Of a DNA stretch of 64,000 nt, positions 24,699 through 34,802 are shown piece by piece. Positions within the stretch are counted from its first letter, which is position 1. The number at the start of each line of letters is the position of its first letter. Position numbers and translations under genes: made by a program. Location of the stretch: NCBI RefSeq assembly GCF_010727325.1, contig NZ_AP022565.1:5022001-5086000 (forward strand), read 5' to 3'. Source of the stretch: Mycolicibacterium alvei. GTDB lineage: Bacteria; Actinomycetota; Actinomycetes; Mycobacteriales; Mycobacteriaceae. The notes below the pieces were generated by a model. It searched no databases. It was not told where the DNA came from and was given only the letters and a program-made list of their open reading frames with translations.

Positions 24699-25458
24699 AG
24701 AGGGGCACGTTATACGTCTGATCGGCGAGAGTCCGCAAGGGGTCGATCAGCCGATCGGCGTCGGCGATCGCTTCCGGCGCCGTGGTGGTGGGCGCGGTGG
24801 TGGGCGTGGTGCTGGTGCCGCTGATCGTCGGCACCAGGGCCTCCGGCGGGGTGTTGGGGTCCAGCACGGTGTCGATCAGGTAGATGCGGGCGTTCTGGGA
24901 CTGGATGGGACCGCACACCAGCTTGGCGGTGTCGTTGACCTTGATGTCGCCGCCCTTGCCGGTCACCTTGACCTCGGCACCCTGCTGGGTGGGGCGCTGG
25001 CCCTTGACGTCGTCGGGGCCGAGCAGACCCAGGAAGGCGTGGTAGTAGTCCAGGCTGGTCAACGCGGCCGGATCGGCCTTCAGCGCGTCGAGCTTGCCCG
25101 GTTCCATGGCAGCGAACGCGTCGTTGGTCGGCGCGAAGATCACGTACGGGCCGTTGTCGAGCACCGGAACGATGTTGACGTCCGGGTTCAAGCCGCCGGA
25201 CAGTGCCGCGTTGAACGTGCTGATGTCCGGGATGCTCGCCAGAACCTTGCCCGTCGGCAGATCCGCGAGGCTCTTCCAATCCGGCATTGCCTTCTTGAAG
25301 TTGTCGCAGCCCGGGCCCTGGGGGTCCGGGATCTCCACCACCGGAGCGGTGGTCGTCGTCGGCGCCGGGTCAGCGTAGGCGGTGACTGCCAGCGGCAGCG
25401 ACGCCGTCACAGCGGCGACCGCCGCCGCAACGCCCAGGGTCTTGGTGCGATTCTTCAT
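24664..25458 (-). CDS. Secreted fasciclin (FAS1) domain protein
   Basis: A 264-residue exported protein. A Sec signal peptide (MKNRTKTLGVAAAVAAVTASLPLAVTAYA-DP) is followed by a Pro/Thr linker and a FAS1 domain (LPTGKVLASIPDISTFNAALSGGLNPDVNIVPVLDNGPYVIFAPTNDAF ... ARIYLIDTVLDP) and a Thr/Pro-rich tail. FAS1 proteins such as MPT70/MPT83 mediate adhesion or sit in the cell envelope. The last ~15 residues (NVPLFISQRASLAFS) lie in the DNA beyond the acyl-CoA dehydrogenase break and may be junction-derived rather than native. Otherwise intact. Confidence 0.82.
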   Translation of the reverse strand: MKNRTKTLGVAAAVAAVTASLPLAVTAYADPAPTTTTAPVVEIPDPQGPGCDNFKKAMPDWKSLADLPTGKVLASIPDISTFNAALSGGLNPDVNIVPVLDNGPYVIFAPTNDAFAAMEPGKLDALKADPAALTSLDYYHAFLGLLGPDDVKGQRPTQQGAEVKVTGKGGDIKVNDTAKLVCGPIQSQNARIYLIDTVLDPNTPPEALVPTISGTSTTPTTAPTTTAPEAIADADRLIDPLRTLADQTYNVPLFISQRASLAFS

Positions 25459-25737
25459 CGGTGGGTTTTCCTCCCGCTCATGCCTAGCCTGTAATCGTCG
25501 GCCGGCGGTGGCGCGTTACACGGTGCTCGGCGTGACGATGGCGAGCACCGCGAGCAAAACAGCCTCAGCGATCCCGCGGCGCCGCATCGGATGGTAAGGG
25601 TTACTACATGGTTACGGCAAAGCCGAATTGCCGACTCCGACGACCCGGGTGCCTGTGACCTGGTCTTTTCGGGTGCTCGGCCACGGTGCCGGGGCGAGGC
25701 GCGTGAGCCGGCCGGTCGGCTGTCTACCATGACCGGC

Positions 25738-26259
25738 ATGCCAGAGCCGCTGATCGTCTCCGTCGCCGGTCATACCCCGCAGATCGACCCGGACGCCTGG
25801 GTTGCCCCCAATGCCAGTGTGATCGGCCAGGTTTCGCTGGCCGCCGGTGCCAGCGTCTGGTACGGCGCCACGCTGCGCGCCGAGGTCGAGCCCATCGAGG
25901 TCGGTGCGGGCAGCAACATCCAGGACGGCGTGACCGTCCACGTCGACCCGGGTTTTCCGTGTCGGATCGCCACCGGGGTGACGGTGGGTCACAACGTGGT
26001 GCTTCACGGCTGCACCGTCGAGCAGGACAGCCTGGTCGGGATGGGTGCGGTGGTGCTCAACGGCGCGGTGATCGGTGCCGGCTCGCTGGTGGCCGCCGGT
26101 GCGGTCGTGCCCCAGGGCATGGTGGTACCGCCGCGCTCGCTGGTGGCCGGTGTGCCCGCCAAGGTGCGCCGAGAGCTCAGCGATGACGAGGTCGGCCACA
26201 ACCAACTCAACGCGGCGGCCTACACACACCTGACCGGATTGCACCGCGACGCGGAGTAA
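25738..26259 (+). CDS. Gamma-carbonic-anhydrase-like hexapeptide-repeat protein
   Basis: A 173-residue left-handed beta-helix protein (WVAPNASVIGQVSLAAGASVWYGATLRAEVEPIEVGAGSNIQDGVTVHVDPG...) with the histidines expected for metal binding of the gamma-CA/PaaY group (VHVD, VGHNVVLHG). It may be a carbonic anhydrase or a thioesterase/acetyltransferase relative. ATG 25738 is preferred because a TACCAT -10-like box ends 7 bp upstream; ATG 25729 adds three residues. The 270-bp gap upstream, between this gene and the fasciclin gene, holds divergent promoters and no further gene that I can support. Confidence 0.85.
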   Translation: MPEPLIVSVAGHTPQIDPDAWVAPNASVIGQVSLAAGASVWYGATLRAEVEPIEVGAGSNIQDGVTVHVDPGFPCRIATGVTVGHNVVLHGCTVEQDSLVGMGAVVLNGAVIGAGSLVAAGAVVPQGMVVPPRSLVAGVPAKVRRELSDDEVGHNQLNAAAYTHLTGLHRDAE

Positions 26260-26278
26260 TCCGGCGAGCAGGCGTGAG

Positions 26279-27559
26279 TCAGCGCAGCGGGTGCGCCACC
26301 TCGTCGCGCGGCATCCGGGCCGCGGTCACGGCGACCGTAGCCAGGACGGCGGGTAACAGCCCGGCCACCAGGAAGATCGACTCCATCGAGACGACCTTCG
26401 ACAACGGGCCGACGATCGCGAACGACAGCGGCATGAACGCGAGCGAGACGAAGAAGTCCAGGCTCGACACCCGGCCCAGCATCTCCGTCGGCACCCGGCG
26501 CTGCAGCAGCGTTCCCCAGATCACCATCGCGGCACCGTCGGTGACGCCGATGCTGAACGTGGCCGCCGCCATCAACGGGAACGACGACGTGACGCCGACG
26601 ACCACCAGCGGAACCGAACCCAGCCCCCACATCAGCATCATCGTGGTCAGGTAGCGCCGCGGCATCCGGCGCGAGGACACCGTCAATGCACCCAGGGCGC
26701 TGCCGAATCCGAAGAACGCCAGGATGAATCCGTAGGCCCGGGCGCCGTCGGCGAACCGGTCCTGGGCGATGAACGGCAGCAGCACCTCGATCGGCCCGAG
26801 GATGACGAGCACGAACATGCTGGCGAACAACAGCGTCCACAGCAGCCACGGGGTGCGCACCATGAACGCGAAACCTTCACGCAGATCGCGCAATACGGGT
26901 GGCCGCACGCTGTCATCCTGTGCCGCAACCGGATCCGCGGTTCCCCGGGTGGCCACCAGCAGAGCCAGGCCGAGCCCGAACAGTACCGCCACCACCGCTG
27001 CCCCCAGCGCGGGGAAGGTCGCGGCGATCACCATGCCCGCGATTGCGGGACCGATCGATCGCTGGAACACCGGGCGCACCACACCCTCGACGCCGTTGGC
27101 CGCCAACAGTTGTTCCGGCGGAAGGATGCGCGGCAGGAGCGCGCTGTAGGCCGGGAAGAAGAACGCCGCGGCGATGCCGAGAATGCCCGCCGCGACGGCC
27201 AGGTGCCAGATCTTGAGCACATCGAGCAGGCCCAGTGCCGCGACCGTCGTGACCGTCACCAGATTGACGGTCTCCACCGCGATGATGATCGTGCGCTGGT
27301 TGATCCGGTCGGCGGCGATCCCGCCGACGAGGACGAACCCCACCAAGCCGACTCCGAGGCACGTGGCCACCAGCGACAGCGAGGCCGGATCGTTGTCGAT
27401 CGCGATGACCTGTAACGCCATCACCACCGACCACATACCTTCGGCGAAGATCGACAACGTGACCGCGGCGATCAACAGCCGGTATTCGCGGATGCGGAAG
27501 GGTGCGAGCACGCCCCAGCCGCCGGTCTGGCCGACCGGCACCTCCGTGTCGTGGTGCAT
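26279..27559 (-). CDS. MFS transporter (EntS-type exporter family)
   Basis: A 426-residue protein with twelve predicted transmembrane segments, typical of the MFS_3/EntS group of drug and siderophore exporters (FRIREYRLLIAAVTLSIFAEGMWSVVMALQVIAI; GRVSSLDFFVSLAFMPLSFAIVGPLS). ATG 27559 is used; the longer frame to 27784 runs antisense into the enoyl-CoA hydratase gene. It is convergent with the gamma-CA gene and co-directional with the EchA gene 76 bp upstream. Substrate unknown. Confidence 0.85.
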   Translation of the reverse strand: MHHDTEVPVGQTGGWGVLAPFRIREYRLLIAAVTLSIFAEGMWSVVMALQVIAIDNDPASLSLVATCLGVGLVGFVLVGGIAADRINQRTIIIAVETVNLVTVTTVAALGLLDVLKIWHLAVAAGILGIAAAFFFPAYSALLPRILPPEQLLAANGVEGVVRPVFQRSIGPAIAGMVIAATFPALGAAVVAVLFGLGLALLVATRGTADPVAAQDDSVRPPVLRDLREGFAFMVRTPWLLWTLLFASMFVLVILGPIEVLLPFIAQDRFADGARAYGFILAFFGFGSALGALTVSSRRMPRRYLTTMMLMWGLGSVPLVVVGVTSSFPLMAAATFSIGVTDGAAMVIWGTLLQRRVPTEMLGRVSSLDFFVSLAFMPLSFAIVGPLSKVVSMESIFLVAGLLPAVLATVAVTAARMPRDEVAHPLR

Positions 27560-27635
27560 GCTCACAACATTTGATGGTGCCCACCCGGAGGGGTTCGGGT
27601 CCAACGATTTTCGCCGCTGGGCGCCCGGCGGGCAG

Positions 27636-28439
27636 CTACCGCTGGGTGAACTCCGGGCGCCGGTTCTGCTGGAAGGCCTTGGTGCCCTCGCGGAAGTCGT
27701 CGGACGCCAGCAGCTGCAGCTGGCCCTCGCGTTCGCGGGCGAAGGCGCCCTCGAGCTCGGTGAGGGTGGCCGCGTTGACGGCATGCTTGGTCTCGCGCAG
27801 GGCCAGCGCCGGACCGGACCGCAGCTTGGCGATGACCTTGTCCACCGCGGCGTCGAGCTCGTCGGCCGGGTACACCGCGCTGATCAGACCCCAGTCGTAA
27901 GCGTCGGTGGCGGTGAGGCGGTCGGCCAGCAGCGCCAGGCGCATGGCCCGGATCCGGCCGATGTTGGCGGCAACGAGAGCCGAGGCACCGCCGTCGGGCA
28001 TCAACCCGATCTTGGTGAACGCCAGCAGGAAGAAGGCATGCTCCGAGGCCAGCACGACGTCGGACGCCAGGGCCAGTGACACCCCGACGCCGGCGGCCGG
28101 TCCCTGCACGACGGCCACGACCGGCTTGGGCAGCGCGACGATGGAGGCGACGGCACGGTTGGCGGCGTCGAGCACGCCCGCGGCGTCGTGACTCTTGGCC
28201 TTCTGGTCTTCCTCACTGATGCCGGCGCCGGAGCTGAACCCGCGGCCCGCGCCGCCGAGGCGAACCACCCGCACATCCGGGTCGGTGGCGGCCAGATCAA
28301 CGGCATCGGCGATTGCCACGAGCATGTTCTGGGTCAGCGAATTGAGGCTGTCCGGCCGGTTCAGCGTCACCGACAGCACGGCGCCCTCGAGCGATACGGT
28401 CACGTCTTCTACGTCGGGGTATTCGCGGGTCACGGTCAT
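27636..28439 (-). CDS. Enoyl-CoA hydratase (EchA10/EchA11-like)
   Basis: A 267-residue crotonase (GFSSGAGISEEDQ; QGPAAGVGVSLALASDVVLAS). The hydratase Glu is absent in the second oxyanion segment (GVGVSLALASD where hydratases often have E), so it may be an isomerase-type or other crotonase. Position divergent from mcr corresponds to echA11/echA10 (Rv1141c/Rv1142c, recalled). The 112-bp gap to mcr carries both promoters. It probably works with Mcr and the SDR on methyl-branched acyl-CoAs. Confidence 0.88.
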   Translation of the reverse strand: MTVTREYPDVEDVTVSLEGAVLSVTLNRPDSLNSLTQNMLVAIADAVDLAATDPDVRVVRLGGAGRGFSSGAGISEEDQKAKSHDAAGVLDAANRAVASIVALPKPVVAVVQGPAAGVGVSLALASDVVLASEHAFFLLAFTKIGLMPDGGASALVAANIGRIRAMRLALLADRLTATDAYDWGLISAVYPADELDAAVDKVIAKLRSGPALALRETKHAVNAATLTELEGAFAREREGQLQLLASDDFREGTKAFQQNRRPEFTQR

Positions 28440-28551
28440 CTATGCACCTTAGGTCTGGCGGGGATGGCTATGGCCATGCCGGTCGAGAAGGTTATACAAG
28501 TAAGCTATGTCACCGGTCAACCGAGGCCAACACGCAAAGGGGCGAAAGAGC

Positions 28552-29637
28552 ATGGCAGGACCACTGCAAGGTTTGCGCGTCGTGGAGTTGGCCGGTATCG
28601 GCCCGGGCCCGCACGCGGCGATGATTCTCGGCGATCTTGGGGCCGATGTGGTGCGGATCGAGCGGCCGGGCAAGGACACCGGTACGCCCAGTGCCGACAC
28701 CATGTTGCGTAACCGCCGGTCGGTGGCCGCGGACATGAAGAGCGACGAGGGCCGCGCGCTGGTGCTCACACTCATCGAGAAGGCCGACGTGCTGATCGAG
28801 GGTTTCCGTCCCGGCGTCACCGAGCGGTTGGGTCTGGGGCCTGAGGACTGCGCGAAGGTCAACGAACGACTGATCTACGCCCGCATGACGGGTTGGGGAC
28901 AGGAAGGCCCACGGGCCCTGCAGGCCGGCCACGACATCAACTACATCTCCCTCAACGGCCTGCTGCACGCCGTGGGTCGCGCGGGGGAACGTCCCGTCCC
29001 ACCGCTGAACCTCGCCGGTGATTTCGGTGGTGGGTCGATGTTCCTGCTCGTCGGCATCCTCTCGGCACTGTTCGAGCGGCAGAGCTCGGGCAAGGGGCAG
29101 GTGATCGACGCGGCGATGATCGACGGGTCCAGTGTGCTGATGCAGATGATGTGGAGCTTCCGCAGCCAGGGCCTGTGGTCCGACGAGCGCGGCACCAACA
29201 TGCTCGACACCGGCGCTCCGTACTACGACACCTACGAGACCTCCGATGGCCGCTACATGTCGATCGGGGCGATCGAACCGCAGTTTTACGCCGAGCTGCT
29301 CAAGGGACTGGGCCTGGAGGATGCCGATCTGCCGGGCCAGAACGACATGGCCCGCTGGCCCGAGCTGCGCGAGGCCTTCACCAAGGCATTCGCCGCGCAC
29401 GACCGGGACCACTGGGCCGAGGTGTTCGCCGGCACTGACGCGTGTGCGGCACCGGTGCTGTCTTTCGCCGAGGTCCTCACCGAGCCGCACATTGCCGAGC
29501 GCAACACGTTCTTCGACGAAGGCGGCAACCTGCAACCGATGCCGGCACCACGGTTCTCCCGCAGCACCCCGGCGGTGCCGACACCGCCGGGCCCGCGCGG
29601 AGCGGACACCGAAGCCGTTCTGCGGGACTGGGTTTAG
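28552..29637 (+). CDS. mcr: Alpha-methylacyl-CoA racemase
   Basis: A 361-residue class III CoA-transferase-fold protein that matches M. tuberculosis Mcr (Rv1143) along its length as recalled. MCR interconverts (2R)- and (2S)-2-methylacyl-CoAs, required for beta-oxidation of methyl-branched chains such as the cholesterol side chain. The catalytic His is in [13 protein letters not shown], the Asp in [14 protein letters not shown] and the Glu in [15 protein letters not shown] 28552 with AAAGAG upstream gives the family length (360). Followed by the SDR 52 bp downstream, forming an operon. Confidence 0.95.
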   Translation: MAGPLQGLRVVELAGIGPGPHAAMILGDLGADVVRIERPGKDTGTPSADTMLRNRRSVAADMKSDEGRALVLTLIEKADVLIEGFRPGVTERLGLGPEDCAKVNERLIYARMTGWGQEGPRALQAGHDINYISLNGLLHAVGRAGERPVPPLNLAGDFGGGSMFLLVGILSALFERQSSGKGQVIDAAMIDGSSVLMQMMWSFRSQGLWSDERGTNMLDTGAPYYDTYETSDGRYMSIGAIEPQFYAELLKGLGLEDADLPGQNDMARWPELREAFTKAFAAHDRDHWAEVFAGTDACAAPVLSFAEVLTEPHIAERNTFFDEGGNLQPMPAPRFSRSTPAVPTPPGPRGADTEAVLRDWV

Positions 29638-29689
29638 TTCAACCACATCAGGAGGTCGGCGCCATGCCGGCCGGAAAGGAATGCGGTAA

Positions 29690-30454
29690 GTGGAGATCAA
29701 AGACGCGGTAGCCGTCGTCACCGGCGGTGCCTCCGGCCTGGGCCTGGCCACCACCAAGCGGCTGCTCGATGCCGGCGCCCAGGTGGTCGTGATCGACCTC
29801 AAGGGTGAAGAGGTCGTGGCCGAACTGGGTGATCGGGCCAAGTTCGTCGCCACCGACGTCACCGACGAGGCGGGCGTGACCGAGGCACTCGATGTCGCGG
29901 AATCGCTTGGCCCGGTGCGGATCAACGTCAACTGCGCGGGCATCGGCAACGCGATCAAGACCCTGAGCAAGAACGGTGCGTTCCCACTGGATGGGTTCCG
30001 CAAGGTGGTCGAGGTCAACCTGATCGGCACATTCAACGTGATCCGGCTCAGCGCCGAGCGCATCGCCAGGACTACGCCGCTCGACGGCAGGAACTCAGCA
30101 GAGCGCGGCGTCATCATCAACACCGCCTCCGTCGCGGCGTTCGACGGTCAGATCGGGCAGGCCGCCTACTCGGCGTCCAAGGGCGGTGTGGTGGGCATGA
30201 CCCTGCCGATCGCGCGGGATCTGTCGCGTGAGCTGATCCGGGTGTGCACCATCGCGCCGGGTCTGTTCAAGACGCCGCTGCTGGGCTCGCTGCCCGAGGA
30301 GGCTCAGCGCTCGCTGGGCCAGCAGGTGCCGCACCCAGCCCGGTTGGGCGATCCCGATGAGTATGGCGCCCTGGCTGTGCACATCATCGAGAACCCGATG
30401 CTCAACGGCGAGGTCATCCGCCTCGACGGCGCTATCCGCATGGCTCCGCGGTAA
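29690..30454 (+). CDS. Short-chain dehydrogenase (HSD10 / 3-hydroxyacyl-CoA dehydrogenase type)
   Basis: A 254-residue classical SDR with TGGASGLG (residues 11-18), NCAGIGNA, and the catalytic YSASKGG. The C-terminal [41 protein letters not shown] is typical of human HSD17B10-like 3-hydroxy-2-methylacyl-CoA dehydrogenases; the position matches Rv1144. Start is GTG 29690 after AATGCGGTAA. It would oxidise the 3-hydroxyacyl-CoA formed by the neighbouring hydratase. It is 16 bp from the next gene, same operon. Confidence 0.92.
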   Translation: MEIKDAVAVVTGGASGLGLATTKRLLDAGAQVVVIDLKGEEVVAELGDRAKFVATDVTDEAGVTEALDVAESLGPVRINVNCAGIGNAIKTLSKNGAFPLDGFRKVVEVNLIGTFNVIRLSAERIARTTPLDGRNSAERGVIINTASVAAFDGQIGQAAYSASKGGVVGMTLPIARDLSRELIRVCTIAPGLFKTPLLGSLPEEAQRSLGQQVPHPARLGDPDEYGALAVHIIENPMLNGEVIRLDGAIRMAPR

Positions 30455-30458
30455 CTAG

Positions 30459-31495
<1,037 letters not shown>

Positions 31496-31535
31496 GGCCC
31501 TGGGAAGGGCAAATTACGGCAAACTGAAGATGGGA

Positions 31536-31561
31536 AACGCGCGCCGCGAGGCGCGCGTTTT
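31536..31561. terminator. Bidirectional intrinsic terminator with GNRA loop
   Basis: A perfect 10-bp stem (AACGCGCGCC, 31536-31545, with 31550-31559) closed by GCGA and followed by TTCTC on the plus strand; on the minus strand a run of pyrimidines also follows. It separates the nitronate monooxygenase gene from the small minus-strand ORF, so it can end both transcripts. Confidence 0.75.
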
Positions 31562-31562
31562 C

Positions 31563-31694
31563 TCATACTGCGGTGGGCAGCTCCTGGTAGTCGTCAAACT
31601 GCTCCGAGGTGTCGCCCTCGACGAGGAAATCGCCGTGGTAGAGGGCCTCGAAGTCGACCTTGATGACATCTGCACTGGTGTCGTCGATCCACAT
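31563..31694 (-). CDS. Small acidic protein, 43 residues, unknown function
   Basis: An ATG-initiated frame reading MWIDDTSADVIKVDFEAL and ending YQELPTAV-stop. It is strongly acidic (net charge near -11) and its codons prefer G/C at the third position as neighbouring genes do. The stop codon lies two bases before a bidirectional terminator, and the gene converges with the nitronate monooxygenase gene, which is the layout of a real transcription unit. It is too short for usual gene callers. Homology cannot be tested here; no function is proposed. Confidence 0.55.
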   Translation of the reverse strand: MWIDDTSADVIKVDFEALYHGDFLVEGDTSEQFDDYQELPTAV

Positions 31695-31777
31695 GACACT
31701 GAGCGTATGGGTCACTATTAAGGAATCTTTGAGTTACGGTTCGGAAAATGGTGGCAATCCTACTTTTCGGTAGGTTT

Positions 31778-32314
31778 CTAGCCAGTAGGGCTTGTGACGT
31801 GGATGGGGTTCGTCCCGTTCAGGGCGATCCAGGTCACCACGGCGGCTGCGACGCCGATCACCAATAGCCCGACCGCCGCCTTGGCCGACACCTTGGACCG
31901 GCCGAATACCCGGTGATCGACCGAGAACGCGCCGGCGCCGGTGAACAGCAGAGCGGCGGCGGCGAATGCGGCCAGGAACGGAACGTTGAACGGCTGGGAC
32001 CAGAAGGCGTCCGCCGAGACGTTCACAGCCCAGGCGTCGACCATCGCACCGATCACCGCACAGGCGGCCAGCGGGGTAAGGGCACCCAGCAGCAGGCCGA
32101 TGCCGCCCAGGGTTTCGGCCGCGGTCACCATGAACGCGCCGAACGCGGGGAACCGCCAACCGCTGGATTCCATGAATCCCACGGCGGTGCCGAAGTCGAA
32201 TGCCTTGATCAGGCCGGCTTGCAGCATGGTTGCGCCGGTGGCGATGCGCAGGATGAGCAACCCGGTATCGGTCATGCGTGTGGTCGCGGTTTCGGCGTCG
32301 GTGGTGATTGTCAT
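31778..32314 (-). CDS. DoxX family membrane protein
   Basis: A 178-residue four-helix membrane protein (LLILRIATGATMLQAGLIKAFDFGTAVGFMESSGWRFPAFGAFMVTAAETLGGIGLLLGALTPLAA...). A fourth or fifth hydrophobic segment (AAVGLLVIGVAAAVVTWIALNG) ends the protein. It is divergent from the mmpL gene across a 153-bp region. Second DoxX of the window; weak similarity to the first. Role in redox or membrane stress is inferred from family. Confidence 0.82.
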   Translation of the reverse strand: MTITTDAETATTRMTDTGLLILRIATGATMLQAGLIKAFDFGTAVGFMESSGWRFPAFGAFMVTAAETLGGIGLLLGALTPLAACAVIGAMVDAWAVNVSADAFWSQPFNVPFLAAFAAAALLFTGAGAFSVDHRVFGRSKVSAKAAVGLLVIGVAAAVVTWIALNGTNPIHVTSPTG

Positions 32315-32423
32315 GACTTATTAGACGCAGGGAGGCGTCCGAATTCATCGCGCACTCGGAGTTGAACCCTTCGGCGTCGGGGTCCGTGTGTAGAGCGAGG
32401 CCCACGTTGACGCTGGAAACTTA

Positions 32424-32441
32424 CCGTTGTTAACTTAACGG
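32424..32441. promoter_or_regulatory. Inverted-repeat element upstream of mmpL
   Basis: CCGTT and AACGG arms flank GTTAACTT, which holds the palindrome GTTAAC and a tandem TTAAC. It lies 27 bp before the mmpL start in the doxX/mmpL gap and is a candidate operator for the TetR protein encoded directly after mmpL. Weak evidence. Confidence 0.3.
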
Positions 32442-32467
32442 CGATACCCATTGGGGAAGGACACTAC

Positions 32468-34801
32468 GTGCTGCACCGAATCGCGCATCTGGCCCTCGCC
32501 GCACCGCGGCGGGTCCTCATCGTCGCCGCACTGGCGATGGTCGCCGCGGGCATCTTCGGCATTCCCGTCGCCAAGAGCCTGTCGGCGGGCGGATTCCAGG
32601 ATCCGACTTCGGAATCTGCGCAGGCCACCCAGCTACTCTCGGACAAGTTCGCCCGCGGAGACATGCAGTTGGTCATCAGCGTCACCGACGACTCGGCCAC
32701 CGGCGCCCAGAGCCCGGCCGCGCGTGCGGCGGGCACCGACATCGCCGCTCAGCTCAAAAGATCTCCGTACGTGACCCAGGTCAGCTCGGCCTGGACCGTA
32801 CCCGCACCCGCGGCAGCCACGCTGATCAGCAAGGACGGCAAGACCGGGCTGGTCCTGGCGGGCATCACCGGCGGGGAGAGCGGCGCGCAGAAGCACGCCA
32901 AGGCACTCACCGATCAACTCGTGCACGACCGTGACGGCGTGACCGTGCGGGCCGGGGGTGAGGCGATGATCTACGTCCAGATCAACGGGCAGAGCGAAAA
33001 AGACCTGCTGATGATGGAATCCATCGCGATCCCGTTGAGCTTCCTCGTTTTGGTGTGGGTTTTCGGCGGACTGCTGGCCGCCGCGCTGCCGCTTGCCGTC
33101 GGAGGTTTCGCGATCCTCGGATCGCTGGCGGTGCTGCGCGGGTTCACCATGGTCACAGACGTCTCGATCTTCGCCCTCAACCTCACCGTCGCGATGGGGC
33201 TGGCGCTGGCGATCGACTACACCCTGCTGATCATCAGCCGTTATCGCGACGAACTGGCCGACGGAGTCGAACCGGATCGGGCTCTGGTACGCACCATGGC
33301 GACTGCCGGGCGCACAGTGCTGTTCTCGGCGATGACGGTGGCGCTGTCGATGGTGGCGATGGTGCTGTTCCCGATGTACTTCCTCAAGTCCTTCGCCTAC
33401 GCGGGTATCGCGGTGGTGGCGCTGGCGGCGTTCGCGGCCATCGTCGTGGCGCCGGCCGCCATTGCGCTGCTCGGTGACCGTCTCGACGCCTACGACGTGC
33501 GCCGGTTCCTCCGGCGGATCCTCGGTCGGCCTGAACCCTTGCACAAACCCGTCGAGCAGACGTTCTGGTACCGGACGACCAAGCGGGTCATGCGTAGATC
33601 GGTTCCGGTCGGGATCGGGGTCATCGCGTTGCTGCTGATGCTGGGTGCTCCCTTCCTCGGTATCAAGTGGGGCTTCCCCGATGACCGGGTGTTGCCGCCC
33701 TCGGCGTCGTCCCGCCAGCTCGGCGACGAACTGCGCAACGATTTCGCGGTCGATTCCTCGACTGCGGTCACCGTGGTGCTGCCCGACGTGACCGCGTTGC
33801 CGCCGGCCGAACTCGACCGCTACGCACGCGACCTGTCGCAGGCAGCCGACGGTGCCTCGGTGTCCGCGCCGGGGGGCACCTTTGTCGACGGCCGTCGGGT
33901 CGGCCCGCCGGCCTCGGGAACCGGAATCGCCGACGGCAGTGCATTTCTCACCGTGGGTAGTCACGTGCCGTTGTTCAGCGACGCCTCCGAGGCTCAGCTC
34001 GACGCTCTGCACGCGGTGCCGGCACCGACCGAGGTGCAGTTCACCGGCATGGCGCAGGTGAACCGCGACAGCTCGTATGCGATCACGTCCCGGTTGCCGA
34101 TGGTGCTCGGCATCATCGCGGCCATCACCTTCGTGCTGCTGTTCCTGCTCACGGGCAGTGTGGTGCTCCCACTGAAAGCGTTGGTGCTCAACGTGTTGTC
34201 CCTGTCGGCGGCATTCGGTGCGCTGGTGTGGATCTTCCAGGACGGCCACCTCGGTGCGCTCGGCACCACATCGACAGGCACCTTGGTGGCCAACCTGCCG
34301 GTGTTGTTGTTCTGCATCGCATTCGGATTGTCGATGGACTATGAGGTGTTCCTGGTCTCGCGGATCCGCGAGTACTGGCTGTCACCCGGCCTGGTCCGTC
34401 CCGACGGCACCGAAATGTCCGCACGCGAACGGAACGACGAGAGCGTCGCGCTCGGCCTGGCCCGCACCGGTCGCGTGGTGACAGCTGCGGCGCTGTTGAT
34501 GTCGATCTCGTTCGCCGCACTGATCGCCGCGCAGGTGGCCTTCATGCGGATGTTCGGTCTCGGCCTGACCATCGCGGTTCTCGTCGATGCCACCTTGGTA
34601 CGCATGCTGTTGGTGCCGGCATTCATGCATTTGATGGGCCAGTGGAACTGGTGGGCACCGGCACCGTTGGCCCGGCTGCACAAGCGGATCGGGATCAGCG
34701 AGTCGGGTCCGGACGATCTGGACCCTGGTGCGCCCGGTGACGCTCCCGGGGATGGCGGCAAACGCGAACGCGCCGGGGCCGGTGTGACGGACGCCGGCTA
34801 G
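32468..34801 (+). CDS. MmpL family RND lipid transporter, intact MmpL13-like
   Basis: A 777-residue RND transporter with the two-fold MMPL layout: TM1, a periplasmic domain, five TM segments with AMGLALAIDYTLLIISRYRDEL, then the second half with FGLSMDYEVFLVSRIREYW and paired Asp-Tyr residues used for proton relay. Start GTG 32468 follows GGGGAAGGACAC. Position after the mcr-SDR module equals mmpL13a/mmpL13b of M. tuberculosis, which is split in two frames there (recalled); here the frame is continuous. It is expected to export a lipid or drug. The TetR gene follows 1 bp later, so they are co-transcribed. Confidence 0.9.
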   Translation: MLHRIAHLALAAPRRVLIVAALAMVAAGIFGIPVAKSLSAGGFQDPTSESAQATQLLSDKFARGDMQLVISVTDDSATGAQSPAARAAGTDIAAQLKRSPYVTQVSSAWTVPAPAAATLISKDGKTGLVLAGITGGESGAQKHAKALTDQLVHDRDGVTVRAGGEAMIYVQINGQSEKDLLMMESIAIPLSFLVLVWVFGGLLAAALPLAVGGFAILGSLAVLRGFTMVTDVSIFALNLTVAMGLALAIDYTLLIISRYRDELADGVEPDRALVRTMATAGRTVLFSAMTVALSMVAMVLFPMYFLKSFAYAGIAVVALAAFAAIVVAPAAIALLGDRLDAYDVRRFLRRILGRPEPLHKPVEQTFWYRTTKRVMRRSVPVGIGVIALLLMLGAPFLGIKWGFPDDRVLPPSASSRQLGDELRNDFAVDSSTAVTVVLPDVTALPPAELDRYARDLSQAADGASVSAPGGTFVDGRRVGPPASGTGIADGSAFLTVGSHVPLFSDASEAQLDALHAVPAPTEVQFTGMAQVNRDSSYAITSRLPMVLGIIAAITFVLLFLLTGSVVLPLKALVLNVLSLSAAFGALVWIFQDGHLGALGTTSTGTLVANLPVLLFCIAFGLSMDYEVFLVSRIREYWLSPGLVRPDGTEMSARERNDESVALGLARTGRVVTAAALLMSISFAALIAAQVAFMRMFGLGLTIAVLVDATLVRMLLVPAFMHLMGQWNWWAPAPLARLHKRIGISESGPDDLDPGAPGDAPGDGGKRERAGAGVTDAG

Positions 34802-34802
34802 C

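Noticed and set aside
28510..30123. 537-codon minus-strand frame
   Set aside because: Antisense to mcr and the SDR, which are strongly supported.
31530..31721. 63-codon plus-strand frame overlapping the small acidic ORF
   Set aside because: Begins inside a terminator hairpin and has no promoter or ribosome-binding site; the minus-strand frame has better codon bias and context.
32633..34249. 538-codon minus-strand frame
   Set aside because: Antisense to mmpL; composition rich in His, Arg, Gln is typical of a reverse-frame shadow.
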